A stretch of 64,000 bases of DNA. Origin: Linyphia triangularis. Its lineage: Eukaryota; Arthropoda; Arachnida; Araneae; Linyphiidae. Every line of letters begins with the position of its first letter. The stretch's first letter is position 1. Below the pieces are notes generated by a model. That model saw only the letters and a list, made by a program, of their open reading frames with translations, had not been told where the DNA came from and did not search any database. Shown here in pieces: positions 1 to 13,520 of this stretch. Location of the stretch: positions 104,169,523 to 104,233,522 of the forward strand of contig OZ021724.1 in NCBI GenBank assembly GCA_963978545.1. Reading direction: 5' to 3'. The position numbers were made by a program, and so were the translations under genes.

Positions 1-8
1 TGGGTTAA

Positions 9-732
9 GGTATACATATACATTAGGAATCGCGAAATTTGACTCAAGTCTGCGTTTTTCTTTTTTGGTTTTAAAATATTCCCGAATTCATTATCATTCA
101 AATGATACCATTTTCTTTCTGAGAATCAAATTACTTTTTAAATTACAGTAGGTTTTGTGAACCTGTTTTGTATCATGTTCATTAGTGTAGTAAACTTTAA
201 ACGCGTTTTCTGAAGAATGACATTTTGGTGTTATATGACTTTACGCCAACGGTCATAACTTCATAATAAATGGTCCTATTTACAAAATTCTAATTTTGTT
301 TTGCAGACAATAGTTGTGAATGTGTTTTCTATGGAGAATCTAATATATATTGTTATAAACACATTTTTTATGCATATTTTAGTCTTAATTTTTTGTTAAA
401 AACTATGTATTTTTTAAAACTTTTTATTTAAAAATTTATAATAAAAAAAAAATATTGAAGCTAAATTCAAAATTCTCCATAGGAACATGCTTCAATATAA
501 TATCTCTTATTTGCAATAAAAATAATACCTCTAAGTTAATTACAAGTTTATTTATGTATGTTCTAATAATGTCCTAATTAGTCACTTTAATTGCAATTAG
601 ACGATTAAAAAATTGACGGAAAAAAAAGTTTATATATAAGAGTGCATCATTTTTAATTCTGATATACTGCCAAAAAGTTTGAAATTGTAACCTGAAAATT
701 AAAGAAAATCATCTCAATTGTATATGTATACC
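9..732 (+). mobile_element. TTAA-flanked TIR element, family P1 copy a
   Basis: A non-coding element of 724 bp lies between TTAA at 5-8 and TTAA at 733-736. Its ends are inverted repeats (GGTATACATATACA and its complement). Two more copies occur at 44894-45817 (inverted) and 59936-60595. TTAA duplications with short TIRs are typical of the piggyBac superfamily, so this is probably a piggyBac-like MITE. No transposase is encoded. It interrupts the coding fossil that resumes at 733. Confidence 0.8.
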
Positions 733-1163
733 TTAAAAAAGAGTGGCCAAAGAGAGAAAATATGGACTTTGGAGAAAATAATGTTATAAAAGACCCCTTA
801 GTTGAACGTGAGAAAATCATCTTTCCTCCCCTAATGAAGCAGTTTCTAAAGGATCTTGATAAGAACGGATCATGCTTTGCATCTATGTAGGACAGAAAAT
901 ATTTCAGTTGAGTACGAAAAAATTATAGCAGATATATTTGTAGGCCCCACAAATAAGACAATTCATTCATGATCCTGCATTTGTAAATTCTATAAATGAG
1001 ATTGAGTAAAAAGCCTGAACTTCATTTGTTCCATTTGTCGGAAATTTTCGGGGCAAGCGATAGATTATAACTATGTTTAACTGGTAAACAAGATGCTTAA
1101 CAGTTTCAAATTCCTTGGTTTTAACATGAGTAATAAAGTACAATATTTACATAGTCAATTTAA

Positions 1164-2061
<898 letters not shown>

Positions 2062-2324
2062 TTAACCATTTTTCTGAAAATTTAGGAGACATCAGTGAGG
2101 TGCTGGAGTTCAAAAAGTTACTGCTCCAAAATACATTCAAGAATGTAACGGAAAAGAAACTTCCGAAGTGCTCAGTGACAATAGTTAGGATTATCGATGA
2201 CTTTTTTTTTTCTATCTTTGTGTTAATAATATTTGTATAATATAATAATAAAATTTCCGTGGTAGTTATTTTTTATTTTTTCCATGTATTTAACTTAAAT
2301 TAGTGTAATGTATATTTCACTTAA

Positions 2325-3042
2325 GGTATACGTATAGGTTTCAACATTTTTTTTTTTAATTTTCAATTTAAAAATTAGACCTTTGCACCTTGGAAAGTAC
2401 ATTATTTGTTAAATTGTTTCCAATATATATATATTTAATTTCTTCAATTTTAATAATTAATTAACATTTAATCAACTAATTAGGCTAATTTCGAACAGTA
2501 ATGACAAAAATTCTAATTCACCAACAAATACAATTTTGGTGTTCAATAACGCGGAATACCCTACTCTATGTTTTGACAATATTAACAGAATTTTGCAGTG
2601 TGTATATTTTGTGATATCTTGCTTGAACTGAATCTATTAGAAAAATCCAAGTTTTTTTATACAGAATCTTATCTTTAAAATTCAATTAAAAAAATATTTA
2701 TTTACAAATCACTTAGTATTTAGGATCAAAACATTCAACAATATATGCAGATTATATAGCAAAAAACAAATTTCAAAAAATATTATTTAAACTCGAGTTA
2801 TTAATGTTTGAATGAAATGCAAAATAGAACAAACTACAATCTGAGAATAACTTTTAAAAAAGTATTTTTATATAAAAAACTGTTATTATTATACTAACTA
2901 TTATATATTTCCTTTTTAGTATGCTCCTCCATCATAGGGTTTCCTTCTTTTGTGTTGTTTTAATTTTGCTTTTATTTTTTACGTCCTTACAAATATTCCC
3001 CGATTTTTGCGAGTTTTGCGACTTGAAACCTATACGTATACC
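2325..3042. mobile_element. TTAA-flanked TIR element, family P2
   Basis: 718 bp between TTAA at 2321-2324 and 3043-3046. The 20-bp inverted repeats are perfect: GGTATACGTATAGGTTTCAA and its reverse complement. The first bases match family P1 (GGTATAC), but the interior is not obviously related. Non-coding; piggyBac-like by its duplication and TIR. Confidence 0.8.
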
Positions 3043-3046
3043 TTAA

Positions 3047-4190
3047 ATGATATATCTTAGAAATTCGAGATGATAGACAAAACTAATGCCATATTTGAAT
3101 TCTGAAATTCATTTAGATTCTTACGACATCAGCTCTAAATACAACGGCACCAATACCACTGTTGGCCTATGTTATATCTAAACTCTGTCGTTCTTTCGTT
3201 CGTTACGCTCAGATTGCTATCTTAACTCTACTTACACCAGAAGTAGAAAAAACTGGTCTTCTTACTTAGTTTTCATATTCATTTCTGACCTAAAACTTTG
3301 GCCCAATTCCATAACCAAAATTATAATTCTGATAAACTACATCCCCTTTCCATTATATTTATATATTATTGAAGATTTAATAAGAGCTAGTTATTAAACT
3401 CGGTTATAAGAAAAATAAAACCTTGGTTGTTGTTGTTTTTTGCAGAAACTTGTGTTTGTTCTGGAAGATATATTTCTCAGTAGACGAAGTCGAATGAGTT
3501 TTTTTAATTGAAAACAATCAACATCGCATTTAATAAGGTGATAGGTAGCCACTTTAAATATTTTTAAATATCAGAACATATTTTTGTCTTCTATGCTTTT
3601 TTTTTAATAAAAAATTACGTTGTGCTTCAACAAATTGTTTTTTACGACTTTTTCAGCGGATAAAGATGGTTTTAAAAATATCGTCTGACACCAACTGTAA
3701 AAAAACGATCAAAAACGCATGTCTGGGCACTTCTTCAGACTTCTTATGAATGTAATAAGCCTCATTATGTTTAAGAACACTGACGTCATCAAATGACGTT
3801 ACAGTCGAGTTCGGGTTAAACGTAGTAGAAACTGTTCTTTCCAAGGCGTAATGGACAAGAACGGTTTGTGGGTCTTTTATTTATTTTTTTTACTTTCCAA
3901 AGCAGAAGCACCGAAAAGTCGTATAAAAGAGCCGAGGAAGTTCGTTAATTAAGTATTGTGCTGAGGGTAAGGGTATTTTTTAATGGAAGAAGGTTTTTTT
4001 TTTGTTTTTGCACTCTTTAGTTTGGCTCCGGTTTTCTTTCAGTTGATGTTCATTGATCAAATGGTTGTGTCGCTAAGTTTGAAGGATTTTACTTCTTCAG
4101 TGAAATCTTAACAGATAGAGTGGAATGGGTTAAAGTTTTGGAACCGACGTTTTGATTTTTTTTTTTTTATAGATTATAGTGAACAGAAGT
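3047..4190. other. No gene seen; AT-rich spacer
   Basis: No supported gene. A palindromic TGACGTCA (CRE-type) site is at 3781-3788 followed by TGACGTTA at 3796-3803. The 63-codon minus-strand ORF here has no recognisable motif. Confidence 0.6.
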
Positions 4191-4194
4191 TTAA

Positions 4195-4919
4195 GGGGGT
4201 ATGGTACCGAAATTTCTTCAAAAATCAATTTTTTTTGTTTTCTGATTTTAAAAAAAATAGTTCATACATTCCTGAAGATAATAATGTTTTTATCTTATTC
4301 CTCCGATGATTAGAACGCCACAAAATTAACCGTGATTTAAACATCACTAATGGGCGTAACACCTTGACGCGTCTGCTTAAAGTGCGTTTTTCGAGCACTA
4401 GTGTTTTTCACAGATGTTGCATATTCAAATCGATATATCTCCAGAACCATTAATAATTGGCTATTCAAATTTTTGGAGCATTTAATTTATATAGTTTTAA
4501 ATATTTTGTCGTCACAGAATTTTATTTTTTTAATTCTGTTTTAAAATATAATTTTTAGCGTAAAAGATAACATAAAAAAAAGCAAAAATTTCAATATTTT
4601 AACTTTGAGAATTTTTTTAATTTTTTTTAGTTCACCTATCAAAATTCTGTGAAGACAAAATTTTCTTTATATAATTATGTATTACAGAAAGCTTTCACTT
4701 TGAAATTTTTTTTTATTTTTTCTTAACTTATATCAAAATACGCAAACATCAAATATTATGGAATTTTCTTGGTTTTTAAATTTTTTTTAAATAACTAAAC
4801 ACAATATTTAAAAAAACATTTTCTCAAAGGTATACAAATAGTATCTTATACATAAAATAAATTTTTGACGTAAAAATGCACATAAATAAAGTTTTTTTTA
4901 TTTTCGGTACCGCACCCCC
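4195..4919. mobile_element. TTAA-flanked TIR element, family P3
   Basis: 725 bp between TTAA at 4191-4194 and 4920-4923. TIRs are GGGGGTATGGTACCGAAA and, at the other end, GGGGGTGCGGTACCGAAA, 16 of 18 matching. No coding capacity. A piggyBac-like MITE by structure. Confidence 0.85.
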
Positions 4920-5038
4920 TTAAGAATATACTGATCTACTATGAGAGAACTGTTCAGAAATCGTCATCTAATAATTTGCTCTAAAACCGAGTTCCCGCAG
5001 TTGCCAGACCTCGGATTTAAAATTCTTAGGTAGTCATA

Positions 5039-5694
5039 GACTGAGAGGCGACTGCAATTTTTGGACCCCATCGAACATCATTCTGAATTTTTCATACAAA
5101 TTAGAGAAAAGTGTGTAGATTACGAATCCACTGGTCTGCCGTAGCAAAAATGGCCGAAACTGGTCGAAAATCGACTTTTAATAAGTTGAACTAACTCCAA
5201 TTGCCAAATGAGCCATAACTTGCCAAATAATGAACATTTTTTTTATTTGGTAACCCTCACTCTTTAATTATCAATTAAGAAGGTTGCAGACGATTCAAAT
5301 ATCTGGCGACTGTCTACTTGCATCTATAAAAAGGGAGCCAAGTTGGCAATAAAAATTACGTCACGGATGACGTAACTGATGTAGCCAATTTGGATTACTT
5401 TTGAAAGATACACATTTTCCAAGCCAGAGATCAAAAATCGTTTTCGCTTTTTCTCATTGAAAATCAAAATGCAGGGTTGCCAGACAAAAAAGTCTGTTCT
5501 CTTTTTGGTAAATTATGACATATTTGGCAATCGGATTTTAGTTTAACTCATTCCAAGCCGATTTTTGATTAGTTTCGGCCCATTTTTGCCACGGCAGACC
5601 AGTGGATTCCTAATCTACTCACTTTTCTCCAATCTCTATTAAAAATTCAGAATGATGTTCGATGAGGTCCAAAAATTGTAGTCGCCTCTCGGAC
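5039..5694. mobile_element. Foldback MITE, family B copy 1
   Basis: A 656-bp element flanked by TA on both sides. Both ends begin with a version of GACTGAGAGGCGACTGCAAT and the inverted arms extend about 200 bp inward (ACTGGTCTGCCGTAGC, AAATGGCCGAAACTGG and their complements), so most of the element can fold back. The centre holds the palindrome TTACGTCACGGATGACGTAA at 5356-5375. TA duplication suggests Tc1/mariner mobilisation, which is inference. Confidence 0.85.
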
Positions 5695-5696
5695 TA

Positions 5697-6436
5697 TCAG
5701 TTTTTCACAATACACTTTGCATACAGAATATTTAATAATATTTGTTAATATTGAAATATCAATAGTACTTTAGAAATTAAGGCTTCCTGTACCTTCAAAA
5801 AGTACTAAGTAAAACACTATGTCAAAATATGTGTGCGGGAAAAAAGTAAAAAGCCGTATTAAAAATACTACTTCTGACAACACTGCGAGTGCCAATTATG
5901 TCATAACTTGCCAAATAATAAGCGTTTTTATTCTGGTAACCTAGTTTCAGTATTTCCAGCTGGGATACCCAATTTCTTTAGCACAATTGCTAAAGTCGGA
6001 GTTATATTTTTAGCGAAATACTCAAATGATTACGATTTCAAGCACTCTTGATATTTAATTTGAAATAATAAAGAAATTTTTGCTATAAAATCATGATGAA
6101 CTTTTAATATAAAGCTATTTTCTAACAAATATCAACTGAAATCCTTTTAACTTTAATTGTGTTTGTTTTTTTCGGTCAATATCTAATTTTGGGATGAATA
6201 ATATTATCCGAGTTTTCACGTTCTCACCTGGAGAAAGCATTGAAATGGCAACTAAACCCAAATTCCTTCTACACCGAAATGATTTGATATCACCCCGCCC
6301 CCGTTTTTTTTTTAATTAGTTCTTTTTTTTACTTCAACCTGTTCTTTCACATATGTACGCGGAGGCAGGTGCTAGTTCACAAAGTCCTTCCTTTCCACTC
6401 CCAGCCGGGAGTTCAACCAACCAACCAACCATAATA
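5697..6436. other. No gene seen; contains a family B fragment
   Basis: Unique AT-rich sequence. Positions 5893-5943 (ATGTCATAACTTGCCAAATA and onward) match the inner arm of family B and look like a residual fragment. A CCAACCAACCAACC run at 6416-6430 resembles the SINE terminus seen at 15544. Confidence 0.5.
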
Positions 6437-6655
6437 TTACCCATAAGAAAGTTTTTAATTTAAATTCTTATATACATTACAATTTTTATATTCGCTAACA
6501 CAGCACCGATTCTGTACACAGCGTGTGCTTGGTGTTTGCATCGAATTTTATATATCAAAAACATTTTTATCAGCAAAATGTGTGGCAAACTACCTTTCAA
6601 AATTTATTTATTAAAACTAAACGTGAATTTATGCACTCACATCTAAATATCACTT
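6437..6655. repeat. Dispersed repeat family E, copy 1
   Basis: About 215 bp aligns by eye with 12842-13055, sharing for example AGCGTGTGCTTGGTGTTTGC and TTTCAAAATTTATTTAT. Termini and class are not determined. The 85-codon ORF over it is not supported. Confidence 0.65.
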
Positions 6656-8854
6656 ATTTATTCAGATTAAAGGGATTTTATTATTTATTAAAAAAAGTGG
6701 CAACAGGAAAGAGTTTCTTCAAATATCAGTTAAGTGCCTTTTCAGTGCGATTGGATGGTGGCAAGTTGGTTTATTGTTAATCCATAAAATCGACCAGTTA
6801 GTGACAGAGACAGCCGCCAACATTTGATAGAATGCATGGTCATCGACATCGAATCTATCTGCCATGTTTCAGCCCGATTCCTGAAGACAAGGGTGTTAAT
6901 TAGGCATCCGAAGATTTGCACGCCAACGACAAACATACCCAACCAAGGGGTAAAATCGACCAACCATCCACACACACACATAAAAAATCGAAGTTAATGT
7001 ATATGCAGTCGATTAAAAAGTATTCGATTTAAAAAGTTTACACAGTTATAGCGATTAGCGAGGCTATAAAGCTTGAGTCAAAATACCTTCTAAGACTATG
7101 CCCTTGAATCAATCTCTTATCTAACCAAAACCAGACTATACTTTTTCCAAAAAACCACCCAAGAAAGTCCAGTCTGGCTCTATCCGGCAATCCATCGCGT
7201 GCACCAATAGAGTGAGTCCCTTTCCTCCCTGACAATAAACCTCCCGGACAGCACGCCAACCGGATGCAACCTGTTAGGATGCGTGCAACACGTAAATGGA
7301 AGGTGGGTTTAGACCAAGGACTAGTGCTGGCAGGAAATAGTTATTTTTCCGCAGTCCAGCCAGCGATTAAAAATGAGACATTCAGTCCCAGCCCCTTCAG
7401 GAAACCAGGCTGCTTTTTATGCCTGCCGTGAGGTTTCTTTTTAGTCAATTTCGACCAAAAAAAGATGTGTCATTCTCATAGAGAAAGAGAGAGGTTCTTC
7501 CTACCAGGACAAAGGAAGGACGTGATCTGAGTCCTGTATCACCCATATTTAGTGTCCCCTTAATGCATTTGGGAACGCCAGGGCTTAAATGCTGATCGAG
7601 GGTGCGCTATTTTATGCCCCCTTGCCCTAGCTTATAATCCCTAGAATGGGGATGTCATATTTTGGAGGATATTTTTTTGTGTGAGGATTTTTTTTTTTTT
7701 TTTGTTGTTGGTGCTGTAGGATGTTTGGCGACAGTGTGCGTGTGGTTACTCGGGAATGAGGGTGGGGAAGATTGTGAAAAAGTTGGGTCTTGGTGTTGCT
7801 GTGGCTGATTGCTTGTTAGGTGGAAGTCCTTGAGAATACTTGGCATGCGTGTGACGTAGATTACAGTTAGATTTTATGTACGTAAATAAGGATTTTATTG
7901 TAACTCAGGGTGAAAAATAAAAGAAATGGACATGGCTCAGAATACATCAGTATTTTAGTGTCTGCTTTCTAGGTATTATTATTTAACTGCATTCCTCTTA
8001 CAGCGGATTTTTTTTTTATTCATGGATTTGCGTACAGCACAATTGGAAACTGGATCAATATTATGAATTTTGTGCTCAGAAGGAGATGTAAAACCGAAAA
8101 CATCATTTAATAGAAGTTTAGTATCAATTACATTTTTATTTACTTAATTTTATTTCCTAACAGTAAAACCTTATTTTTTTTCAGTTTGACTCTTAAGATG
8201 TTTTTGCTTTCTCCCGTCAAAATTATTCTTAGATTACACCAAAATTTCAATGCTTTTATTTTAATTTTCTTTGATGGATATATTTAAGTATTGACTCTGT
8301 ATTTCAGGAGTCAAACGAAATAAAACAAAAATGTCCCGGGGACAAAATACTTAAGCCCATGAGAGTAAATTGCAAGAAAGCCACACTGAAAGTGCTCAAC
8401 CGTATATAAAGGTGGCATCAATGCTATAGAAAGGGCTGATCCTATAGTGAGTATAGTTTTTTTCCACAAAAAATAGTGTCATAATAACAAGATTGACCTC
8501 TTGAGAGATAAGATGGAAAAAAAAAAAGCAGTTTAATTTTATGATATTGTTGCTGTTTTATCTTTAACATATTAATGTCTTGATCAAAAATCTTAAATTT
8601 TGTTTTATTATACCCATTAAAACTGAATGTACTGAAACGTTGTGCGTTTGTTCATGATTTTGCAATCTTTAATAGCTATCCAAATGCAGAGTAATCATTT
8701 ATAAATCTGTATTTTCTGTATTTTTATAAAAAGGTAGAGAAACCTTTCTCTTTACTTGGTCCTGTAATTTAATTCGTACAGCAAGCTATTATGTAATATA
8801 ATTATTGGACTCCACTCGTTTTATGTGGAACCTAGAGTATATTATTTTTGTTTA
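6656..8854. other. No gene seen; GC-richer island at 7190-7640
   Basis: No ORF with recognisable motifs. Between about 7190 and 7640 the base composition is clearly richer in GC than the surroundings and has no repeat partner in the window. It could be a conserved non-coding element, a UTR or an exon piece; the sequence alone does not decide. Confidence 0.4.
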
Positions 8855-9537
8855 GACAGTTCTAAAGCAAAAATATCCTATTCTAAATCTAAATTATGTA
8901 AGGGTTGCCCTTGAGAAAAAATACTCCTTATTTATATTTGGACAGTTCTAAAACAAAGGTATCATATTCTAAATCTAAATTATGCAAGGTTTGCCCTTGA
9001 GAAAAAATACTCCTTATTTATATTTGGATAATTCTAAAACAAAGGAATCATATTCTAAATCTAAATTATGCAAGGGTTGCCCTTGAGAAAAAATACTCCT
9101 TATTTATATTTAGACAGTTCTAAAACAAAGGTATCATATTTTAAAACTAAATTACGAAAGGGCTGCCCTTGAGAACAAATAATATTATATTTAGACAGTT
9201 CTAAATCAAAAGTATCATATTCTAAAACTAAATTATGTAAGGGCTGCCCTTGAGAACAAATACTCATTATTTATATTTGGACAGTTCTAAAACAAAGGAA
9301 TCATATTCTAAAACTAAATTGCGTAAGAGCTGCCCTTGACAACAAATACATCTTATTTATACTTAGACAGTTCTAAAACAAAAGTATCATATTCTAAAAC
9401 TAAATTATGTAAGGGCTGCCCTTGAGAACAAATATTCCTTATTTATATTTGGACAGTTCTAAAACAAAGGTATCATATTCTAAAAACTAAATTGCGTAAG
9501 AGCTGCCCTTGACATCAAATACATCCTATTTAATATA
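8855..9537. repeat. Tandem array, 86-bp unit, 8 copies
   Basis: The anchor GACAGTTCTA recurs at 8855, 8941, 9027 (variant), 9113, 9194, 9280, 9366 and 9452, a period of 86 bp with one 81-bp unit. Units share GGGTTGCCCTTGAGAA or GGGCTGCCCTTGAGAA. Two subtypes partly alternate in the right half (GCGTAAGAGCTGCCC against ATGTAAGGGCTGCCC), suggesting a higher-order dimer. Confidence 0.9.
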
Positions 9538-10935
9538 TGTAGAAAAATCATCTTTTCCATAATTCCAGTTTAACTTTGATGGATCTTCTTTGAAATTATA
9601 TTATAAATTCTAACAATTTGCTGAGGCCTACATAAAATTAATTTTAATATCAATGCACAAAACATACACTTTTAGATTTTATTAAATGAATTACACTTAT
9701 CAACTTCTCATTTCCACTGCAACTTTTATTTAATACCATATTCAATAGCTTGCTTCAATGTGATGAGAAATTAAAGTGCAATAATTGATCATCTTTATCT
9801 TATTTCCACTGTGTCTTTCGCTGTTTTGCATCGCTGTGCACAATGTGTGACACTATGGCCGACATGTTTTGATATAACAAAATAGAAAAACATACAATAA
9901 TTCCACTTGAAATGGCGTCCCACTTAAATCAGCTAACTTACATACGCTGCCAAAATTGAGTTTCTAAATCGTGTTCATTTAAAAATGCGAATTTTGCTAG
10001 CAGACTCCCGACTTCAACTCAAAAATTTACCCATGCAAAACTTCAGAAACTGTTTCTTCAAAACATCCCTAATGTTTAGAAATGGGGAACGGGGGGGGGG
10101 GGGGGAGGAATTTTAACAGAACCACCCTCTCCCAATCCCCGTCAAACTTCGTAACAATCACTTTTCATTATATCTGAATAAATCTCCCGAAACAGAACAT
10201 TCAGCAGAACTGTCATCCCCCTTTGAGATAGCAGAGGGGGGGGGGGGGGGAATCTTTCAAAAACTCCAAAGGCACGCGCTGCCGACTAGATAAATAACGT
10301 CTCTATGGGAAGGGAGGGAATTTTTTGAGTGGCACATAAAAGCCACATCGAGTCAAGGTCCAACGGATTCCTTCACGGCCCTGCGATCCTCAGAATCCCG
10401 GAATTCCAGAGACGATCAACAGGCTCCGCTGATTCGCATCTAGTTCGTCCTGAGACGGTCGGGGGAAAAAAAAGACGAACAAAGGATGGGAGCGTGTGGC
10501 GCCATCTATCAGTGAAAGTTGAAACTATCGGGATAGTGTTGGGAAAGAAGTGACAGTTGGTAAGGTTCCGAGAGATGCGATGGCTGCCTATTACTTTCTT
10601 CTTTTCCCCTTATGTTGCAATCCTTTGCCATATCTGCATTTTATGCACTTACTGTTATTGTGTTACCAGAAGATCTGTAATTTAGGCTACGTAACGATGA
10701 AGTTTAATGATTGTACCCATGTTGCCCAGACGTTTTGGTTAATTTCAGAAAGAGAGGTTTCGGAAACTTGGCCGAAACTCAAGCATCGTTCCGAAACATA
10801 TGATTTTTTTTTATTTTTTTAAATGTCAAAACTATCATAAAACATAATTTTTACCTCTAAATCATTTCTTTAAAAAAAATATATATTTCATTTTTAAAAC
10901 TCTGCATCAATAAATCAAAACTTTCAGCATATTAA
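9538..10935. other. No gene seen; contains two G15 tracts and a family G fragment
   Basis: Runs of 15 G occur at 10091-10105 and 10236-10250. Small ORFs at 10329-10822 show no domain. Positions 10781-10930 match 38851-39215 (AGCATCGTTCCGAAA and AAACTCTGCATCAATA against near-identical strings), so this part is a dispersed repeat. Confidence 0.5.
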
Positions 10936-11044
10936 CCCATATAGCACACATCCTCCCTGGGAGGTCCCTAGGAAGTCATTCGGAGTCCCGGAGATGCCTG
11001 GGGACTTCCTAGGGACATCCCTGGGAGGATGTGTGCTATATGGG
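10936..11044. mobile_element. 109-bp hairpin element
   Basis: Perfect 22-bp terminal arms, CCCATATAGCACACATCCTC plus CC, return as the complement at the other end. Inner arms (GGAAGTC and GACTTCC) extend the fold. It is far more GC-rich than its flanks. No clear target duplication is visible (left flank TTAA, right flank AAGG). Probably a very small MITE; superfamily not assigned. Confidence 0.7.
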
Positions 11045-11123
11045 AAGGTTCCGTCGGGCCATTTGTGGGGTGCCGATTTTTTCCCGTTGTTATATCGACC
11101 TAACCAGATTTGAATTCTTAATA

Positions 11124-11785
11124 GACTGAGAGGCGACTGCAATTTTTGGACCCCATGGAACACCATTCTGAATTTTTTATAGAAATAAATTAAAGAACAG
11201 TGAGTAGATTACGAATCCACTGGTCTGCTGTGGCAAAAATGACCGAAACTGGTCAAAAATCGACTTTTAATATGTTGAACTAAATCCAATTGCCAAATGC
11301 GCCATAACTAGCCAAATAATTAGCTTTTTTTTTTATTTGGTAACCCTCACTCTTTAATTTTCAATTAAGAAGGTTGCAGACGATTCAGATATCTAGAGAC
11401 GATCTACTTGCATCTATTAAAAGGGAGCCAAGCAGGCAATAAACATTACGTCACTGATGACGTGACTAATGTCACCAATTTGGCTTACTTTTAAAGGATA
11501 CAAGTTTTCCGAGCCAAAGATCAGAAATCGCTTGCCCTTTTCCTCATTGAAAATTAAAATGCAGTGGGTTGCCAGGCGAAACAGTTTGTTCTCTTTTTGG
11601 CTAGTTATGACATATTTGGCAATCGGATTTTAGTTCAACTCATTCCAAGTCGATTTTTGATCAGTTTCGGTCATTTTTGCCACGGCAGACCAGTGGATTC
11701 GTAATCTACTCACTTTTCTCCAATTTCTATAAAAAATTCAGAATGATGTTCGATGGGGTCCAAAAATTGCAGTCGCCTCTCAGAC
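11124..11785. mobile_element. Foldback MITE, family B copy 2
   Basis: 662 bp between TA at 11122-11123 and 11786-11787. Ends and arms match copy 1, and the central TTACGTCACTGATGACGTGA is at 11446-11465. The 80-codon minus ORF at its left end is not a gene. Confidence 0.85.
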
Positions 11786-11787
11786 TA

Positions 11788-13249
11788 TAAGACAGTCTGG
11801 AATTTAAGGCAAATATCCGATAAAGACAGCTAACCTTCGATATGAAAATATGAACACTGAACAAACAGAATCCGTGTTTGAAAAAATACATTCCCTCTTC
11901 TTTCTGTCAGAAAGTTCAGAATTCCTTTTTGAAAGACCCCGTTTAAATATCAAGGGAAATTAGCAGAACTAACTTTGACTAGAATTTGCAAATATGAAAT
12001 TACAAAAGATTCTAAATATCGGGTAGTTTTAAACCGATAAATACTTAGCAAGAGTACGTGTAACGTAGTGTTACTCAAATCATGGAATAAAGATATAATA
12101 AGAAACATACACATTCTTCCAGCAGCCTTATACTGATGGTTGGGCCGGAAGGAGGACTTATCTGACAATTTATAGGTTAGATTGGGCGTCTAAAGAACGC
12201 TTTTTTGACGTTCTTTTGGGTTCATACGTTCTAAACGTCGGGGGTTTCTGCTTTGGGGTTTGGTTTATGTGGGGATTGGCGTGTAATAGTTTTCTTTTGA
12301 ATGGGTATTGTAGGAATTTTTTATGGCCTACTGTCTCGATAGATCTGTATCTGTTATTTTATTTTCGGTTGTCTGATTTAGTAATTCGTAAGTAATATTC
12401 TTTAAAAAAGAAAAAAATGGCACATTGCTCTTTCAATCATGAATTGATGTATCAGTGGATACTTGAATGTTGTAAATACATACCCTAGATTAAATTATGT
12501 GGATTTATTTAGTTGCTAGATTAGGAAAACTCAACAATAAAATTAAAAAAGAAGTGATTACTGAAGTTATTATTCATTTATTGAACCATGCAAATAGTTT
12601 TTGTTAGGTTTATTTGTATTTCAAGTAGTTCATTTACATATTTCTACAAGTTTTCTTTCTATCTTTATTGAAAAACTCACCAATATAGGAACTTTTCATT
12701 GTTATTTTTTTTTTTAATTGACTGAGTATTGTTGCATGCATTTTTTATCTTAAAAAATTTGAAGTCCTTCATTAAATGTGTCGACAAATTGTAAATTATT
12801 GGAACCTCATATATTTTACCCCAAGGAAGAGAGTGAAAATATAACCCATAAAACAACGTTTTTATTATAAATCCTTTATATGCATTGCCAATTTGTATAT
12901 TCATTAACGCAGAGCCGATTCTGTAAACAGCGTGTGCTTGGTGTTTGCATTTAATTTTAAATATTAAACACATTTCTATCAACAAAATGTACGGCAAACT
13001 ACGTTTCAAAATTTATTTATCAAAAATGAACATGAATTTATGAACTGATTAAATAAGAAACAAATATTTTTCGGAAAATCAACATGCAGTTGTGAATTAT
13101 GTATGATATAATAATAATGATATATATTAGCTCTTGAAAAAATTTTTTTAGTACATTAGCAATCAAATAACTGTATATTTACTTTTAGAAAAAAAAAATA
13201 ATATTGGGGGATTAACAAAACTGAAACTCAAATTTTGTAATAACCGCAA
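11788..13249. other. No gene seen; contains family E copy 2 at 12842-13055
   Basis: AT-rich sequence. The only supported structure is the dispersed repeat at 12842-13055, paralogous to 6437-6655. ORFs of 72 and 110 codons on the minus strand have no motif, and the larger one overlaps the repeat. Confidence 0.6.
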
Positions 13250-13520
13250 TAGTGTGAAAGAGTAATTTCTCGCACGCCTAGTGCTCGAATATTATATAGT
13301 CTTGCTATTGAAATGACATATTTTTAGAAGAAATTCATTGACTGGAGTTGCCAACAGTAATAATGTATTAAAACTATTTTTGGGCGTGATCATAAAAAAT
13401 GTTTGTATGCAACACGTGGGAAAGTGCTTTTTCAAACTCGCCAAATTAGCATTTTACCTCGTTTGAAAAAGTATTAATTTACCAAGTATAGTTGCATAAA
13501 TAACTAGTTTCCGTGATACT
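13250..13520 (-). repeat. Dispersed repeat family H, copy 1
   Basis: The reverse complement shares AGTTATTTATGCAACTAT, AATACTTTTTCAAACGAG and TTTCCCACGTGTTG with 55575-55740. Class unknown. Confidence 0.6.

Noticed and set aside
10329..10822. Two adjacent plus-strand ORFs (74 and 90 codons)
   Set aside because: No motif; the second runs into a dispersed repeat.
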